Position numbers and translations under genes: made by a program | DNA from: Clytia hemisphaerica | Lineage: Eukaryota > Cnidaria > Hydrozoa > Leptothecata > Clytiidae | Direction: 5' to 3' | Assembly: GCA_902728285.1 (NCBI GenBank) | Contig: CACVBU010000789.1 | Span: forward strand, 149,027 to 213,026 | Length of the DNA stretch: 64,000 nt | Part shown: positions 23,558 to 34,999 of the stretch, in pieces | Layout of the letters: each line of letters opens with the position of its first letter | Position numbering within the stretch: the first letter of the stretch is position 1 | The notes under the pieces: generated by a model | What the model was told of the DNA's origin: nothing | Seen by the model: only the letters and a program-made list of their open reading frames with translations | Databases searched by the model: none

Positions 23558-24173
23558 CAGTTAGTCGCACTAGCGTCCCGCCAAAATGTGTATCAAAGAT
23601 TAATGCTGCGAAAGCGCTATATCGTTTACTTGACTCTGAAGCAAAAAAATGCACCGCAAAACATCTAAAGGGATTCATGAAAAAATAACCCGGCGCTTTT
23701 TAATGAAATTATAATTTTCAAAAACTTTGAGAAATTGCCTAAAATTTGAGCCATAGTTGAAAAAATTTGAGCCAAGCCAACCATGAAAACTAATTTGAAG
23801 ATCAACTTCCCAAGAAAAAGATCTACGGGGGAGGCGGAACCCACCTAGATCCGCGCACCGCCGGATAGGATATCTCCCGGAAATTTTGCCGGACCTCAAA
23901 CAATGACCCATTTACATGTGCGGAATCGTTTTTACTTTAACGTATAAACAAGGCCTTAAAAATCGAAGCGCTGTCTTGGGAATTGAAATGACAAATTTTG
24001 GTTGGTTGATTTTGGCTGCTGCACATTTTATTTTGTTTCTAAATTTCAAGTTTTATTTAATATGGTCTTGCGAACTTGATTCAGGTAACTCTCATCCTTA
24101 TTGTTGAAATGTATCCTGTAGATGACTGATGTTGTTTTTCCTGAAAGCTTAATTTCCTAGTGTGACTAAACTG
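23558..24173. mobile_element. CAGTTAGTC-TIR element, copy 1
   Basis: The ends CAGTTAGTCGCACTAG and CTAGTGTGACTAAACTG are inverted. The element is flanked by the 5-bp direct repeat TTTTG (23553-23557 and 24174-24178). The body is about 90% alike by eye to 58141-58773, including the frame starting MGHCLRSGKISG on the minus strand, which is probably not a gene. Confidence 0.88.
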
Positions 24174-26586
24174 TTTTGCATGTTCAGAATTAGGCGGATC
24201 TTTAGAAATTGTTTGGTTCCCGTCATTTCGACTTTACAAAGTGGGTCGGTCGGTCGGTCGGTCGAAAATATTTTTTTGTGCATACATACCATCTTTGTTC
24301 ATTGTAGGTACCTGCATTGTGAGCCCCATAATCATCATGCAACATCTTGTTTTTTAGAAAGTGATGCTTCGCGAGCGTTGTCTGCTTCCACGAAGGTCGG
24401 GTTAAAAAATCGGGAAATCATGGATAAACTGGTTTTTGGTTCACTTTCCGCTGGCACGCCGCGCTCGCTATTTCGATTTGAAAACTTGTAAACACTGAGC
24501 GCGCAGAGGTTGACAATTAGGAATCCAGAAGTGGCAAAAGGGGTCAACTCACCACATATCAATTCTTTTCACCAGAAAATATAGATTTTTGAGACATTTA
24601 TTCCATACAAATGTTACTTTCCATATTTCTTTTCCTCCTTTTATCAACTAAGATCTGCTAAAGTCGCATACCTAAAGTATCACTTCGCTATTTTTTAGAA
24701 TAATTTTAACCAAAACAAACGACCCGATGTTTAAATCTCGTGTTCCCACTGCTGTTCCCCTCAGGCAAAATGGCTGCCGAGCGAGCACTGACTAAAACAA
24801 AAAATCAGAAGTTTTCATTTGCCTACTACAGCAGAATAAGACAGAGAAATGCAGTAAAATAAAAAGTAAACAAACCTTGAACCTTTTGTTTGTCAAAATA
24901 AAAAAAATATTCTAGCTGCAGTAATGTTTACATTCAGAAATAAATCCATTTTCCACCAGACCTACAACAAGGTTTCAAACCACGCTGCGGCATTACTGGC
25001 AATGAATTCTGACTTAATAAAATGTTGGTCCAGTTCCCCGGAAAGGGTATGATTACACTTCCAAATGACTTTTTTTTACAATAACATTTGTCTTCTCACA
25101 AATCCAAAAATATAGGTTATAAAACCAACACGGGGGTCAACATTCTTTACAACAAACCGTCAGATCAAACTTTATAAAGATCAACCATGTAAATGTCACT
25201 TGTTTTCCTGATATTATTTGGATGATATTAAAACCTTTCTGTATATATTTGTTTCTTCAAAACCATTTCCCTTTCCCGCAGCAGGCTTTAAATTTCATGT
25301 TGACCCCCGGTTTTTTTTGCGCGGTAATCTAGAAAGGCCTTTAGTGCGGTATAAACAAATGTGGTCATACGTCATATGATATTTTCGCGCGTTTTAATTC
25401 GGCAAAGTTTAGTAAACTCGACCACGTATCAATATTTTGATTTTTCAAGCGGGGATTTCTGTAGAATGATAAAATATGGCTTGGCTGGAATGGACACCAT
25501 AACAGCAGTGTTCCTTTTGTTTAGACGGTCCGCGTGGCCCTTGAATTTTGCAGACGGTCGGTCTTTTTTCTTTGAAATGCCACTATTCTTTTGATTATGA
25601 TTACGGAGATAATTAATGCGCGCAACTTTCGGAAAAAAGTTTAGAAATTATCTCCGTTATTTTTTAAATGTAAACTGAGCGAAGCCGTAGCGAGATTAAA
25701 GATGGCTGACGAAACAACGATGAAAGTGAAGGAGAAAATTTAGAGTTTCATCGATTTTTGACAATTTTTTAACTTTAGAGAATTGGATGGCCGTTAATGT
25801 TAGAGGGGGGGAGGGGGTCAGAACCATAACGGCCAAATGCCGTTAAAAAATTCGAAAGTCGGATGTCGACGGCCCCTTATGGGAAAGATCTGAACCTGCG
25901 AACAGCGCCCAAAAAAACCTGACGATTTTACCGACTTTCCTAATCGGGTTTTTTGTAAATAAACAGTCGGTCGGACGACCCGCCGCCGAACGCAACATAA
26001 TTTTGATTGCCGCCTAAGGGTTGTAAATCACAAACTTTAAATCCCTCCCAAAAAAAAATCCTAATCTTAATTAATAATAAGCTTCCAAAATTTAAGAAAA
26101 GTCAGGTTTAGTTTAGGGGCCCAACCTCAAAGTCGGAACTTTGGATTTTCATTATTTTTATCGTTCCAAAAAACTGTCAAACAACACAGCAGTCAGAAAA
26201 CCTACATTTTATTTTGAGCTGTGACAGTGTAATTTAATCAAATCTGCAATTTTGTATCAAGACATTATCATAATAAAAAGCAGAGGAGCCTAAAAAGCAA
26301 CTTACTATTCACCAGAAAATACAACACATATCAAGCAACACACTTTCACACTGCCAACTGGCAACTGCAAGCTTGCCAACTAGCCAAGTAATAAAGTTGG
26401 TTTCGTTTTTAAAAGCACACTTTTTTTCTTACAAATTACAGACCAGAGTTTCTTTAGCAGACTTTTGATTGCCGTCATTGAAGATTTCAGGTCAGCAAAA
26501 TGTACATGTCTGTTTTGAATTTCTGGTGGTTTTTTTTCCGCGCGCTAAAAACTGTTCTCTTTTCAAACTAAGGAAAATAAGTTAAG

Positions 26587-26596
26587 ATAAGGTAAG

Positions 26597-26599
<3 letters not shown>
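26587..26599. repeat. Target site duplication, left (RLE retrotransposon)
   Basis: ATAAGGTAAGAAT is repeated exactly at 30156-30168 on the other side of the element; the final T merges into the poly(T) run. Confidence 0.9.
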
Positions 26600-26647
<48 letters not shown>

Positions 26648-29600
26648 ACCCTGTCTAAACGCTTTTTTAATCAAAATGATATACAACATGAGTCAAATAT
26701 ATTAACAAACATACTTTTGTATAAATTGTAAAAAAAGAGAACAATGAAACACCTGAAAAGACCAAAATGATGAAAAACTGAAAAGAAACCCTCGAAAAAG
26801 TAGCCTATGTAATCGTCTAACCCACAACACTCAAACATGCAAGGACGTCAAAATTTCCGTCAGTTTGGAGTCCTTCAGTGCCGCTTGTTCTGGGGTAAAC
26901 GAACGACTCGATCGTTCACCTCTCAGGCAAGCAACCACTGATCGGATCAAAACGAAGGAAATTTTGCGTCGTATGCCATTCACAACCTCACTTTTCGAGC
27001 ATTTTTGTTTTGCCGAGATTTTATCAGCTAACCTGCTCATAAAAATTGAGCATTCTCGGGCTACACCACCTGTAGCACCAAATACTAATGGGGTGAAAGT
27101 CCCTTTCTCAACTTGAAGAATCCGTTCGTTATATGCTCTCTTCTTTTGCTTTTCAAGGGAAGTGAATGTAGTGCCAATAGATTTTATGCGATAGCTCGGA
27201 GCTAAAAGGTTGCAAACCTTCACGTCAAAAAATGCTCTTTGATACCGCTGCCAAAATCCATTAGCACTAACATCCGCCCTAGCTTCATTCCCAGTAACAG
27301 ATGAGCGTGGTAAATCGACCTGTTCACGAGACAAATCCATAAGCTGGGGCTCGATCGACACGTCGTGACAGACTTCATTCATCATGGTTGCCAGAGTATC
27401 GCGAACGTTGTTATGTCGATGGATAACGTAGCCGCCAAGATGGCAAGATAGCGCATGGTCGATTGTGAAGTTGGCTGAGCAGGCACATTTGATGGGCAGT
27501 CGCTTCATTTCCCAGCCATACCTCATGTGGAGTGCGTCAGCGAATTCACGTTTATTCAATACAAAATTCTCTTCTTTCAGTGGAAGAGTGGTCAGCCACG
27601 AGGAAGCACCTTGAGATGAAGCGATTTCCAAAGCTTTTTGGTTGATTGATGGGAGTTGTTGAACGATTTGATCGAGTGATCGTTTTTGTTCTCCAATTCG
27701 TTTAGCGGCTAGTGATTTCAACATCTTTTTCGATTGACTTGGATCAATTGATTCATTTGATTGTGTTATGATGCGCTCGACTAGCACTTTAGTTGCCAAA
27801 CGACTTGTTTCGTTTTGAAATTTAGCCTCATCCTCGATGTTGATGATTCCAAGGCCTCCCATCTTGATCGGAAACGAGAGGATCTTCCTTTCAATATCGG
27901 AGCACTGTCTGCCATCACATATGGCTGGTATGAGGTGAAAACGGATGACATTTTCGATGGGTCGAAGCAATTCTGATATATCGTCTAGAGTTCGGATGAT
28001 ATAGTTGAATTTTTGCCGGTAGCCAATAACGAAGGCGACATACGCAGCTTGGGGTTGAGTTATTGCAATGTCTGACAAAGTTTTGATTTCTTTAACCCAG
28101 GTTTCGACTTTATTTGAAACGAATTCCTTCTTGTAGCTTTTTTCCCCAACAGAAGCACCGAGATGTTTATGCCCCTTTGCTGTGATCTTTATAGACGTAC
28201 CTTCGAATGTGTCGAGTGCCGTTTGATACATTTCGGGTTTTACTATCAACCATGACTTAGAAGGTTCTGGGTAGTAGCCGATAGTTGGACCGAGTTGCGT
28301 TAGGTCATCCCACCACTTGCGTAGTGCAACAAGTTTACCAGCACCAGTGATGTCGTCAGCGTACGCGACTTGTTTGGTATCTGGTACGTTTCGGAGGGTG
28401 TCGGTCAAGGGAAGCAAACATATGCCGTAGAGAGCCATAGCGATCGGATCTCCTTGTGTTGTACCTTCAGAAGACGACAGCTCTGCTCCTCCAATCGCAA
28501 ACAGACGGACGTGGTTCGAATAGCAGTTGGTAGCAAACATCGCCAAGGTTGGACAAAGGATGTTAATGTTGTGCATCATAACTTCACGATTTATGCTGTT
28601 AAATGCATTTGAAGCGTCGACCAGTAGAACACCGTCTGTGTTCTCGTCGTTGTAGATGTCTGCCATCGCGTGCACTGCAGCCTCACATCCACCCAGCTGA
28701 CCAGCGCACAGTTGGAGATTGCCAGCTGCTTCTTGTATTTCATTCCTCAGGAATGTTGTAACAGTCTTTCCAACGATGCGTCTAAGAACTTCCCCGATGC
28801 CGATCGGTCGAATGCCGGGGTTCTTATCCAAAGGTATCAGGGTGCACGATAAGAACGCCTCCATGTCCCTACCGGATTCTTTGTTGCATTGTTCAGTGCA
28901 CATGATTCTCGTCATCCTTGCAATCGCCTTGCATAAATCACTAGAACGATCACCGAAGTTTTTTGACAAAAGGATACGTTGCCACATTTGTGCATCGATC
29001 TTGGAGGGGCCGGAAGAACCTTTTGTTTTAGCTGCCATACTTTTTATGAGTTCTTCATCGATGGCTTCAAAAAGCGTGGGGTCGATTTTGTTGAATGGTC
29101 CCTGAACAATCAGCTCGTCAATCTTTGGTTGACCTCTAGGATGCTTTTGCTGAAGAATTTGCAACGTGGTATCGTTGATTGGTACAATTCCGTGTGAATT
29201 CGTTGAGTTAGATAAGAGTTTGATTGCTGCGTTTACTTTGCCTTGAAACATCAAATCACTAAATCGTTTCGATATTGATGTAACTCGATCAGCAGCAGAC
29301 TTTGAAAATTTTGATTGTAGCATTCGGCTTTCGCGGATCAACGAGTCAAAATCGCCTTCTCTCCAAAGATCCAGACGTCGCTGTAGATGTTTCGTATGTT
29401 CTCTCGATTTCGATGTCTTTGATGGTTTCTGTAAAAGGAGCGATGGTAACACGGACAGGGCTTTCAAGGCGACATTCGACAAAGGTGACAGATTGTTCCA
29501 TAAATTTATCAAGCGAGTGATTTCCTCAACAAAGCTTTTACCGACTGCACCACTTGGGACGTTGAAGATATTCTTCCGCCATTGACTGGTTTCATTGAAC

Positions 29601-30155
29601 GCGGCAGAAAGGATCTGATCGATGTCATTCACTGTGTGATTGCCCCATACTTTTGGCTGGAAATCTTTCGGATTTATCGGTTCTGACGACGATTCTTTAT
29701 TTAGGCTAAGTGATGTCACTTTAAGGTTGACAGTTTTTTTCGATACAGGATCTTCGAATTCTTTAGTGTGACTTTTAAGCGGACATTTTCTTTCGTGATT
29801 TGACCTTCCCGATGGCTTTGAAAATGACCTTTTGCAACCCCATTTACATTCGTATTGAAGTTCTTTCGGTGGTTCTTTAGGTGGTTCTTTCGGAGGTTGA
29901 GAGTCACGGTACACGGGCACGGTAGCTAGGTCAGGAACGGGTACATTCGCCACCAAAGATTCTGATTGTACAGCACCGGTTGAACTGTAATTTTCAGGAA
30001 AAAGTTTCCGCATCAATTCTTCCATCTTTGGTGTAAACTTTCTTCTGCTTTTAAGCACTGTTCACTAAGCAAAGAGTTAAAATTTCTGGAAAATCAGTAC
30101 CGTAAGTTACAGATTGACGGTTTTGCGTCCGCCATCTTTGCCGTTGCGTAGAAAA
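26600..30155 (-). mobile_element. Complete RLE-type non-LTR retrotransposon
   Basis: On the minus strand: a short 5' UTR (30155-30059), one 1075-codon frame (30058-26831), a 3' UTR of about 185 bases and a poly(A) tail of about 47 (T run 26600-26646). A 13-bp target duplication flanks the whole. The undamaged frame, long pure tail and exact duplication point to a recent full-length insertion. Confidence 0.93.
26831..30058 (-). CDS. Reverse transcriptase with C-terminal restriction-like endonuclease
   Basis: The protein has 1075 residues. A proline-rich PPKEPPKEPPKE stretch (55-66) precedes a zinc-finger-like CKWGC...HERKC motif (71-92), a likely DNA-binding head. The reverse transcriptase has RPIGIGEVLRRIVGK (417-431), motif A VDASNAF (480-486), motif B TTQGDP (533-538) and motif C YADD (566-569). 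After a helical thumb comes the knuckle CACSANFTIDHALSC (858-872). A PD-(D/E)XK-like nuclease follows, with ARADV (D929) and FFDVKV (D945, K947). This architecture defines early-branching RLE-type LINEs (R2, NeSL, CRE, Hero, Utopia groups). Such enzymes nick a target and prime cDNA synthesis from it. I do not assign a clade. There is no frameshift or internal stop, so activity is possible. Confidence 0.92.
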   Translation of the reverse strand: MLKSRRKFTPKMEELMRKLFPENYSSTGAVQSESLVANVPVPDLATVPVYRDSQPPKEPPKEPPKELQYECKWGCKRSFSKPSGRSNHERKCPLKSHTKEFEDPVSKKTVNLKVTSLSLNKESSSEPINPKDFQPKVWGNHTVNDIDQILSAAFNETSQWRKNIFNVPSGAVGKSFVEEITRLINLWNNLSPLSNVALKALSVLPSLLLQKPSKTSKSREHTKHLQRRLDLWREGDFDSLIRESRMLQSKFSKSAADRVTSISKRFSDLMFQGKVNAAIKLLSNSTNSHGIVPINDTTLQILQQKHPRGQPKIDELIVQGPFNKIDPTLFEAIDEELIKSMAAKTKGSSGPSKIDAQMWQRILLSKNFGDRSSDLCKAIARMTRIMCTEQCNKESGRDMEAFLSCTLIPLDKNPGIRPIGIGEVLRRIVGKTVTTFLRNEIQEAAGNLQLCAGQLGGCEAAVHAMADIYNDENTDGVLLVDASNAFNSINREVMMHNINILCPTLAMFATNCYSNHVRLFAIGGAELSSSEGTTQGDPIAMALYGICLLPLTDTLRNVPDTKQVAYADDITGAGKLVALRKWWDDLTQLGPTIGYYPEPSKSWLIVKPEMYQTALDTFEGTSIKITAKGHKHLGASVGEKSYKKEFVSNKVETWVKEIKTLSDIAITQPQAAYVAFVIGYRQKFNYIIRTLDDISELLRPIENVIRFHLIPAICDGRQCSDIERKILSFPIKMGGLGIINIEDEAKFQNETSRLATKVLVERIITQSNESIDPSQSKKMLKSLAAKRIGEQKRSLDQIVQQLPSINQKALEIASSQGASSWLTTLPLKEENFVLNKREFADALHMRYGWEMKRLPIKCACSANFTIDHALSCHLGGYVIHRHNNVRDTLATMMNEVCHDVSIEPQLMDLSREQVDLPRSSVTGNEARADVSANGFWQRYQRAFFDVKVCNLLAPSYRIKSIGTTFTSLEKQKKRAYNERILQVEKGTFTPLVFGATGGVARECSIFMSRLADKISAKQKCSKSEVVNGIRRKISFVLIRSVVACLRGERSSRSFTPEQAALKDSKLTEILTSLHV

Positions 30156-30168
30156 ATAAGGTAAGAAT
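30156..30168. repeat. Target site duplication, right (RLE retrotransposon)
   Basis: ATAAGGTAAGAAT, the exact partner of 26587-26599, bordering the 5' end of the minus-strand element. Confidence 0.9.
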
Positions 30169-30430
30169 CGAATCCAAAAGGGCGGACGTGACTTTCGTTT
30201 TCAAAAAAGTTCCAAAAATTGAATTTTTTTTTTAGAAACTGAAGATTTGCGAATTTTCAACCAAATTTTCTACTGGCATAAGGGGATTCCAAGACAAGAA
30301 GCAAGCCTCAAGGTCAAAGATGTATGTAATTTTTTCAAATTTTTAAAGATAATCCTTCTGATCTGATCTAGGTTCGATGTCTTAATTATTATTATATACA
30401 CCGTTCACACAATTGTCAATTATAAACACA

Positions 30431-31556
30431 CAGGCAGTGTCAGTCAGGACCTCTTTGGTCTTTTTTAACATTAGTTCGGATAGAATAAAAACATACCTGA
30501 TCAACACAACCAAACCTTCTGTCTTGCGTTTACTCTTTCCTTTACAACAACTTTCGTTTTTGCTTATGTCCAGACGATCTCAATCGAATGAACGGAATCG
30601 ACGATCGAACCAGTCGAATGACAATCGAACCAATCGAATATTACCAGAATTTTGACGTTCGATTGAGATTCGATTGCGTTCGACAATCGAATTTCAATCG
30701 GTCGATTGCGTTCGATTTGGTTCGATTGGTTCGATCGTCGATTCCGTTCGATTGAGATCGTCTGGTTATGTACGTAGGTTTTAAAATCCACAAGTAATGA
30801 ACCTCTTATAGCTTTATCTGAATAAATCTGGTTGAAAACCTTCTATCAGGTTTCATTCCGTACGTTTTTTATCCACGTGGTGAACCGGTTTCCCCGATTT
30901 CCCGATAATTAAAAAAAGGAACTTTCGCGCGAAATATTTTTCGTGAAAATTTACCGTGTTCTAACGCTAATATAATCTAGATAGGAAACAAATATTAAAT
31001 TTGATCTTTTTTTGCTCGTATTTCAAAATTTCAAGATAAAAAGAACTATCTATGAATTATTTTCTTTAACGGGCGTTGAATCGACATTGACATAAATTAA
31101 TGATGTCATATTTTGTCAGCGCCGTGCATATTTTGTCAACATCCTTTTCGTTGGATAAATACCACTAAAATATACAAGATAAGTAAACATAAATTTATCG
31201 CCCGCGAGCACGGCTTAGCTAAGCGCACCTCTCTTATTCATTATCTAAGAATTGAAGCGGGCAAGATTACCGCGCGGCTGATAGCGGACGAAGGTTTTTT
31301 GAAGATATTTTCAGTTATAATCCAAGGTAGAACAAACTAAACATAGAAAGGGGGTATTTTTTAGTGCTTTATACGATGATCGCTATTTTTTTTGAATTCT
31401 ACGTTTAGATTTTTCTACCCAGCCCCGTTGCTATGTACGCGCGCCCTGTTGCTAAGACATATGCTTGAAATCGAAAGCGAAACCAAGATTATTTAGCGCA
31501 CACTGCCGTTTGCGTAATATCGATGAAGTGAAATGAGGTCCTGACTGGGCAGTGTA
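30431..31556. mobile_element. CAGTG...GTCAGGACCTC-TIR element, host of a nested MITE
   Basis: The left CAGTGTCAGTCAGGACCTC and right GAGGTCCTGACTGGGCAGTG are inverted with small mismatches. A CCAGACG-family MITE (30570-30765) sits inside. No transposase frame was found. Ends are approximate. Confidence 0.65.
30570..30765. mobile_element. CCAGACG-family MITE, short copy
   Basis: The termini CCAGACGATCTCAATCGAA and TTCGATTGAGATCGTCTGG are perfect complements. A 6-bp target duplication TTATGT flanks both sides. The interior is rich in CAATCGAA repeats, so almost the whole element can fold back. A decayed relative is at about 22470-22633. Confidence 0.9.
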
Positions 31557-31648
31557 GACCTAAAGCTCTAAAACAGCATCTAATAACATGAAAACCAGAA
31601 TATGATTCTTCAATGGGAATCAAAACTATAAAGTGCACTTACAAACAT

Positions 31649-31991
31649 CAATTTGTCAGATCTAACAAAATTAATAACCACAGCTGTCATCATTGACAAT
31701 AAAACAAACGATTTTCTGTCAAGAGCCTTGTAAACATTCCAACAACTTCCATCGTAATGATCTATCACAGCTCAGATTACCATTTTTAGCGCGGTCCGAG
31801 GATTGAGCCGAGAACTCTCACATAGCGCCCGAGCTTCCGCGCGGCGCGCGCCGCGGGGATGAAAAACTTCAATCAGTCAATCATTTTCTCAAGCGAAGTG
31901 TACGCGAAGTGATTCTAGCTTTAGGATAGTGCCGCGGATCATCAATGGATAGTATTCAATTATCATTATCCCTTTATTTTCATTCCTAGAA
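31649..31991. repeat. 343-bp tandem duplication, first unit
   Basis: This unit starts CAATTTGTCAGATCTAACAA and includes CATTCCAACAACTTCCATCG and GATCATCAATGGATAGTATT. The same blocks recur in order from 31992 to 33878, interrupted there by two inserted elements. Confidence 0.85.
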
Positions 31992-32021
31992 CAATTTGTC
32001 AGATCTAACAAAATTAATAAC

Positions 32022-33143
32022 CGGTCAAAATTATTTTAGCTAAAGGGAACCAAAAAGTGCATCTGGGAGCTGAAAAATTTTTTTCAGTAAACATTTTCAA
32101 ATTTATATGTATCATTTCTCATAGTATCTTAAACTCATTTGCAGTTGCTTTAGAGCTACAGCACTTCCGAAACTTGATTTTGCCATTTTTCAGGCTAAAA
32201 AGCCTTGAAATTAAAGCTTTTTAGCTTAAAAAACAGCCACAGCCATATCACAAAAATACAATGAATGCTGCAGTTTTAGTTATTCAAAATCCAACATAGG
32301 CCAACAATTGATCAAGAAAACTCATTTACAGCATGTTTGGCCTTCCCTGGATTGAACGGTTGAGGATTTTATTTTCCAAAAATCTTGGTTACGGAATGAC
32401 GGAAAAATTAAAAATGCTGTAATATTTTAAGGAAACATTTTTAGAGTAAAATATTTGGCAAGTTTCTACCTCTTACTGAGTACTTTCAAACCAGGCATAA
32501 ATTAATTGCCATTGGGGGAAGACTGGTTTTTAATTGAGAAATCATTTTTGGTTACGGAATGACGGAAAATTATCTTACTTTACTGAAATAAAAATTATGA
32601 AATTTTCACTTAACCATATCACCTCAAACATTTTTTAAGCTGAAACAGTAACTTTGTATCAAAATCTAAGCATTTGATACATCTTGAAAACCTTTCCATC
32701 AACCCTATATAGGGTTCTAAAGTTGAATAAGATTTTTACAGCAGATTCTGTTTCATATCATGTGTACTGCATTCATGATAAATTTAAAAAATTGGTTGAG
32801 TGTTACCAAAAATTGTTTTGATTTTCTCAAAGTGTTATCGTTGCTATGGCTAAAAAACATGACTTTGATAGCATAATCATCAGTCAGTGTCAATTTATTA
32901 ACCACTTTAACAATGCAAATTTTTGGGTGACACTCCGTTTCATGGAAAAAATCGGCAGTTTTTGAGCTTTAAAATGCCATAACTTTAGTTTCGCTTGTGC
33001 TACAGACTTGTATGAGCTCTCATTTTTCAGCATTTTTTATTGTGCATCCTCTGAAATCAAAATCATTCAATGACAATCTCCACTTTATGCACGATATTCT
33101 TTTGAAATCAAGGTGGTCTCTGGTTCCCTTTAAAATAATTTTG
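32022..33143. mobile_element. Foldback element, GGTCAAAATTATTTTAGC termini
   Basis: The left CAAAATTATTTTAGCTAAAG then GGAACC is complementary to the right GGTTCCCTTTAAAATAATTTTG. AACC occurs at both borders as a possible 4-bp duplication. It interrupts the second unit of the 343-bp duplication, so it inserted after the duplication. No protein was recognised. Confidence 0.7.
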
Positions 33144-33186
33144 CCCAACCGCACTATCATCATTGACAATTGACAAATAAAACAAA

Positions 33187-33615
33187 CCAGACGTCCGCGC
33201 TCGATAGGATCGATCATCGGAAAGGCTCGATGACGGATCGATATGTGATCGATGGATTACTTAACGATCCGGATAGGAGATCGATAGAGGATCGATACTC
33301 AAGATTTTTTTAAGCTTATGATTAGTTATCGATTATTTATCGATCTATCATCGATCTTTTATCGATCTTATAGACCCTATCGACTCATACTCGATTTACG
33401 ATTGATAACAAATCGATTAACGATCAATGACGAATCGGTATACTCGATTGAAATATAGCTCGATAATGGATCAACGAAGGATCGATACTCAAGACTTTTT
33501 AATGGCTGAATCTTCCATCGATCTCCTATCCGGATCGTTAAGCAATCCATCGATCACATATCGATCCGTCATCGAGCCGTTCCGATGATCGATCCTATCG
33601 AACGCGGACGTCTGG
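33187..33615. mobile_element. CCAGACG-family MITE, long copy (ATCGAT-rich)
   Basis: The ends CCAGACGTCCGCGCTCGATA and GACGTCTGG form long inverted arms that extend over about 110 bp each, such as CTATCCGGATCGTTAA. AACAAA flanks both ends, a 6-bp target duplication like that of the short copy. The interior is saturated with ATCGAT/TATCGAT. Confidence 0.88.
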
Positions 33616-34999
33616 AACAAACGATTTTCTGTCCAAGAAGAGAGCCTGCCTTGTAAACATTCCAACAACTTCCATCGAAATGATCTATCACAGCTCAGTC
33701 TACCATTTTTAGTGTGGTCCGAGGATTGAGCCTGCGTGCGCCTGCTTCCGCGCGCGGGAGAAAAACTTCAATCTGTCAATCATTTTTCAAGCGAAAACTA
33801 TTCTAGCTTTACCATATTGCCGCGGATCATCAATGGATAGTATTCAATTATCATTATCCCTTTATTTTCATTCCTACCGGGTGTGCCATAAATAAGTTAC
33901 CCTCTTTGACTTGATATTGCAGGCAGTATATCGGAAAGATTTTTCAAAGATTGTTTTGGAATCATTCAGAGGAAAGCCTAACTTAAAATTTGGTGTATTA
34001 CTTTTTAATTTTACTTCATTGGTTAAGTTATGTTCAAAAACCTAAAATGTCAATTTAAAAAAGTATCAAAAAAAGGCTAAAAACAAGGCAGTTACATCAA
34101 AATGCCTCGAAAATGTCAATATGAAAATTGCGTAATCAGAGAACGTATGTCTCGCTCATTATAAAAAGGCAGAGACAAACTTTCAATAATTGGATTGTAA
34201 CATCGAGTTAAGTCTCTTTTGTTAAGTTACCAGGGGGTAAATAAAACAGACCTTGATACATTTATCGTTTGTTTCAACTCGACGATTCGTTTAAAACTCA
34301 GCCTCCTAATTATTTGGGGTAGGTAAAATATGTACAAAGAAATTCATACTTTTCCAACCCGGCGTATCTTTAAAAAAGAAAGCGAACAATAGAATATAAT
34401 TACCCTTTCCAAATAAACCTCTTCGCTGGCGAGCGTAGTCTACTCTGACGTAATTGTAAAATTTATGTGATGGGAGTTTGACATATGCTTGTACTCTCTG
34501 TGTATTTACATTCGTTGTAATGTAATGTTGTTTGGGGAATTATGAAGTTCTCTGGAATTTTGATTGCATTTATTCAGGTTGATTTTTTATGACTTCTAAT
34601 GGTATATACTTTTTCTAACGAGTTTGATTACTCTGTTCTCACACTTATGTCTTTTTTTTTTGCGTCCTTTTCCGTGATTACTTTTATTTATATTTTTAAA
34701 GACAGGAATGAAGGCATATTGATGTAACTGCAAGGGTATCAATTATGAGAGAAAGGACTTCTTTTACCAAAACATTTAAAGTACAAGCTGAAATTAATAG
34801 AAAGTTTGAAACTGTCTTTCTTTGCTTAGTGGTCAGAGAGGAATAATCCTTTTTCAATCAGTGATTCAAGCTTTAATATTATTCCTGTCTCTAAAGAAGG
34901 GTGTCAGAAAAAGACAAGGGATGTCGATATCAGACCAACTCATGGTACTTGGTGCAAAAGAGAAATCTTGTATTTTTTAATACACCTTTCATTATCTCA

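Larger units (their letters stand above)
18483..26586. other. Gene-poor, repeat-rich intergenic region
   Basis: No host gene was recognised in about 8 kb. Contents listed separately: a minisatellite (19560-20200), a TACCGTCAAC-type element with nested debris (21446-22831) and a CAGTTAGTC-TIR element (23558-24173). There is also a GGTC tetranucleotide run (24241-24264). Open frames are short and lack family similarity. Confidence 0.55.
31992..33878. repeat. Tandem duplication, second unit split by two insertions
   Basis: It starts CAATTTGTCAGATCTAACAA like the first unit. It is split at about 32022-33143 by a foldback element and again at 33187-33615 by a CCAGACG element, then resumes with CATTCCAACAACTTCCATCG and ends TTATTTTCATTCCTA. 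The pieces outside the insertions are about 90% alike to the first unit. Confidence 0.8.

Noticed and set aside
23675-23911. 78-codon frame starting MGHCLRSGKISG, also present at 58258-58494
   Set aside because: Conservation between the copies is explained by recent transposition of the CAGTTAGTC element; no domain or start context supports a protein.
24162-24491. 109-codon open frame near a GGTC repeat
   Set aside because: It spans a simple repeat and the end of a MITE, with no recognisable family or splice structure.
28370-29520. Plus-strand open frames opposite the RLE retrotransposon
   Set aside because: They are antisense shadows of the 1075-codon minus-strand frame.
33877-33910. GGGTGTGCCATAAATAA resembles GGGTGTGCCACAAAATAA at 46095, like a mariner-type terminus
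   Set aside because: No matching inverted partner was found for either site, so no element could be delimited.
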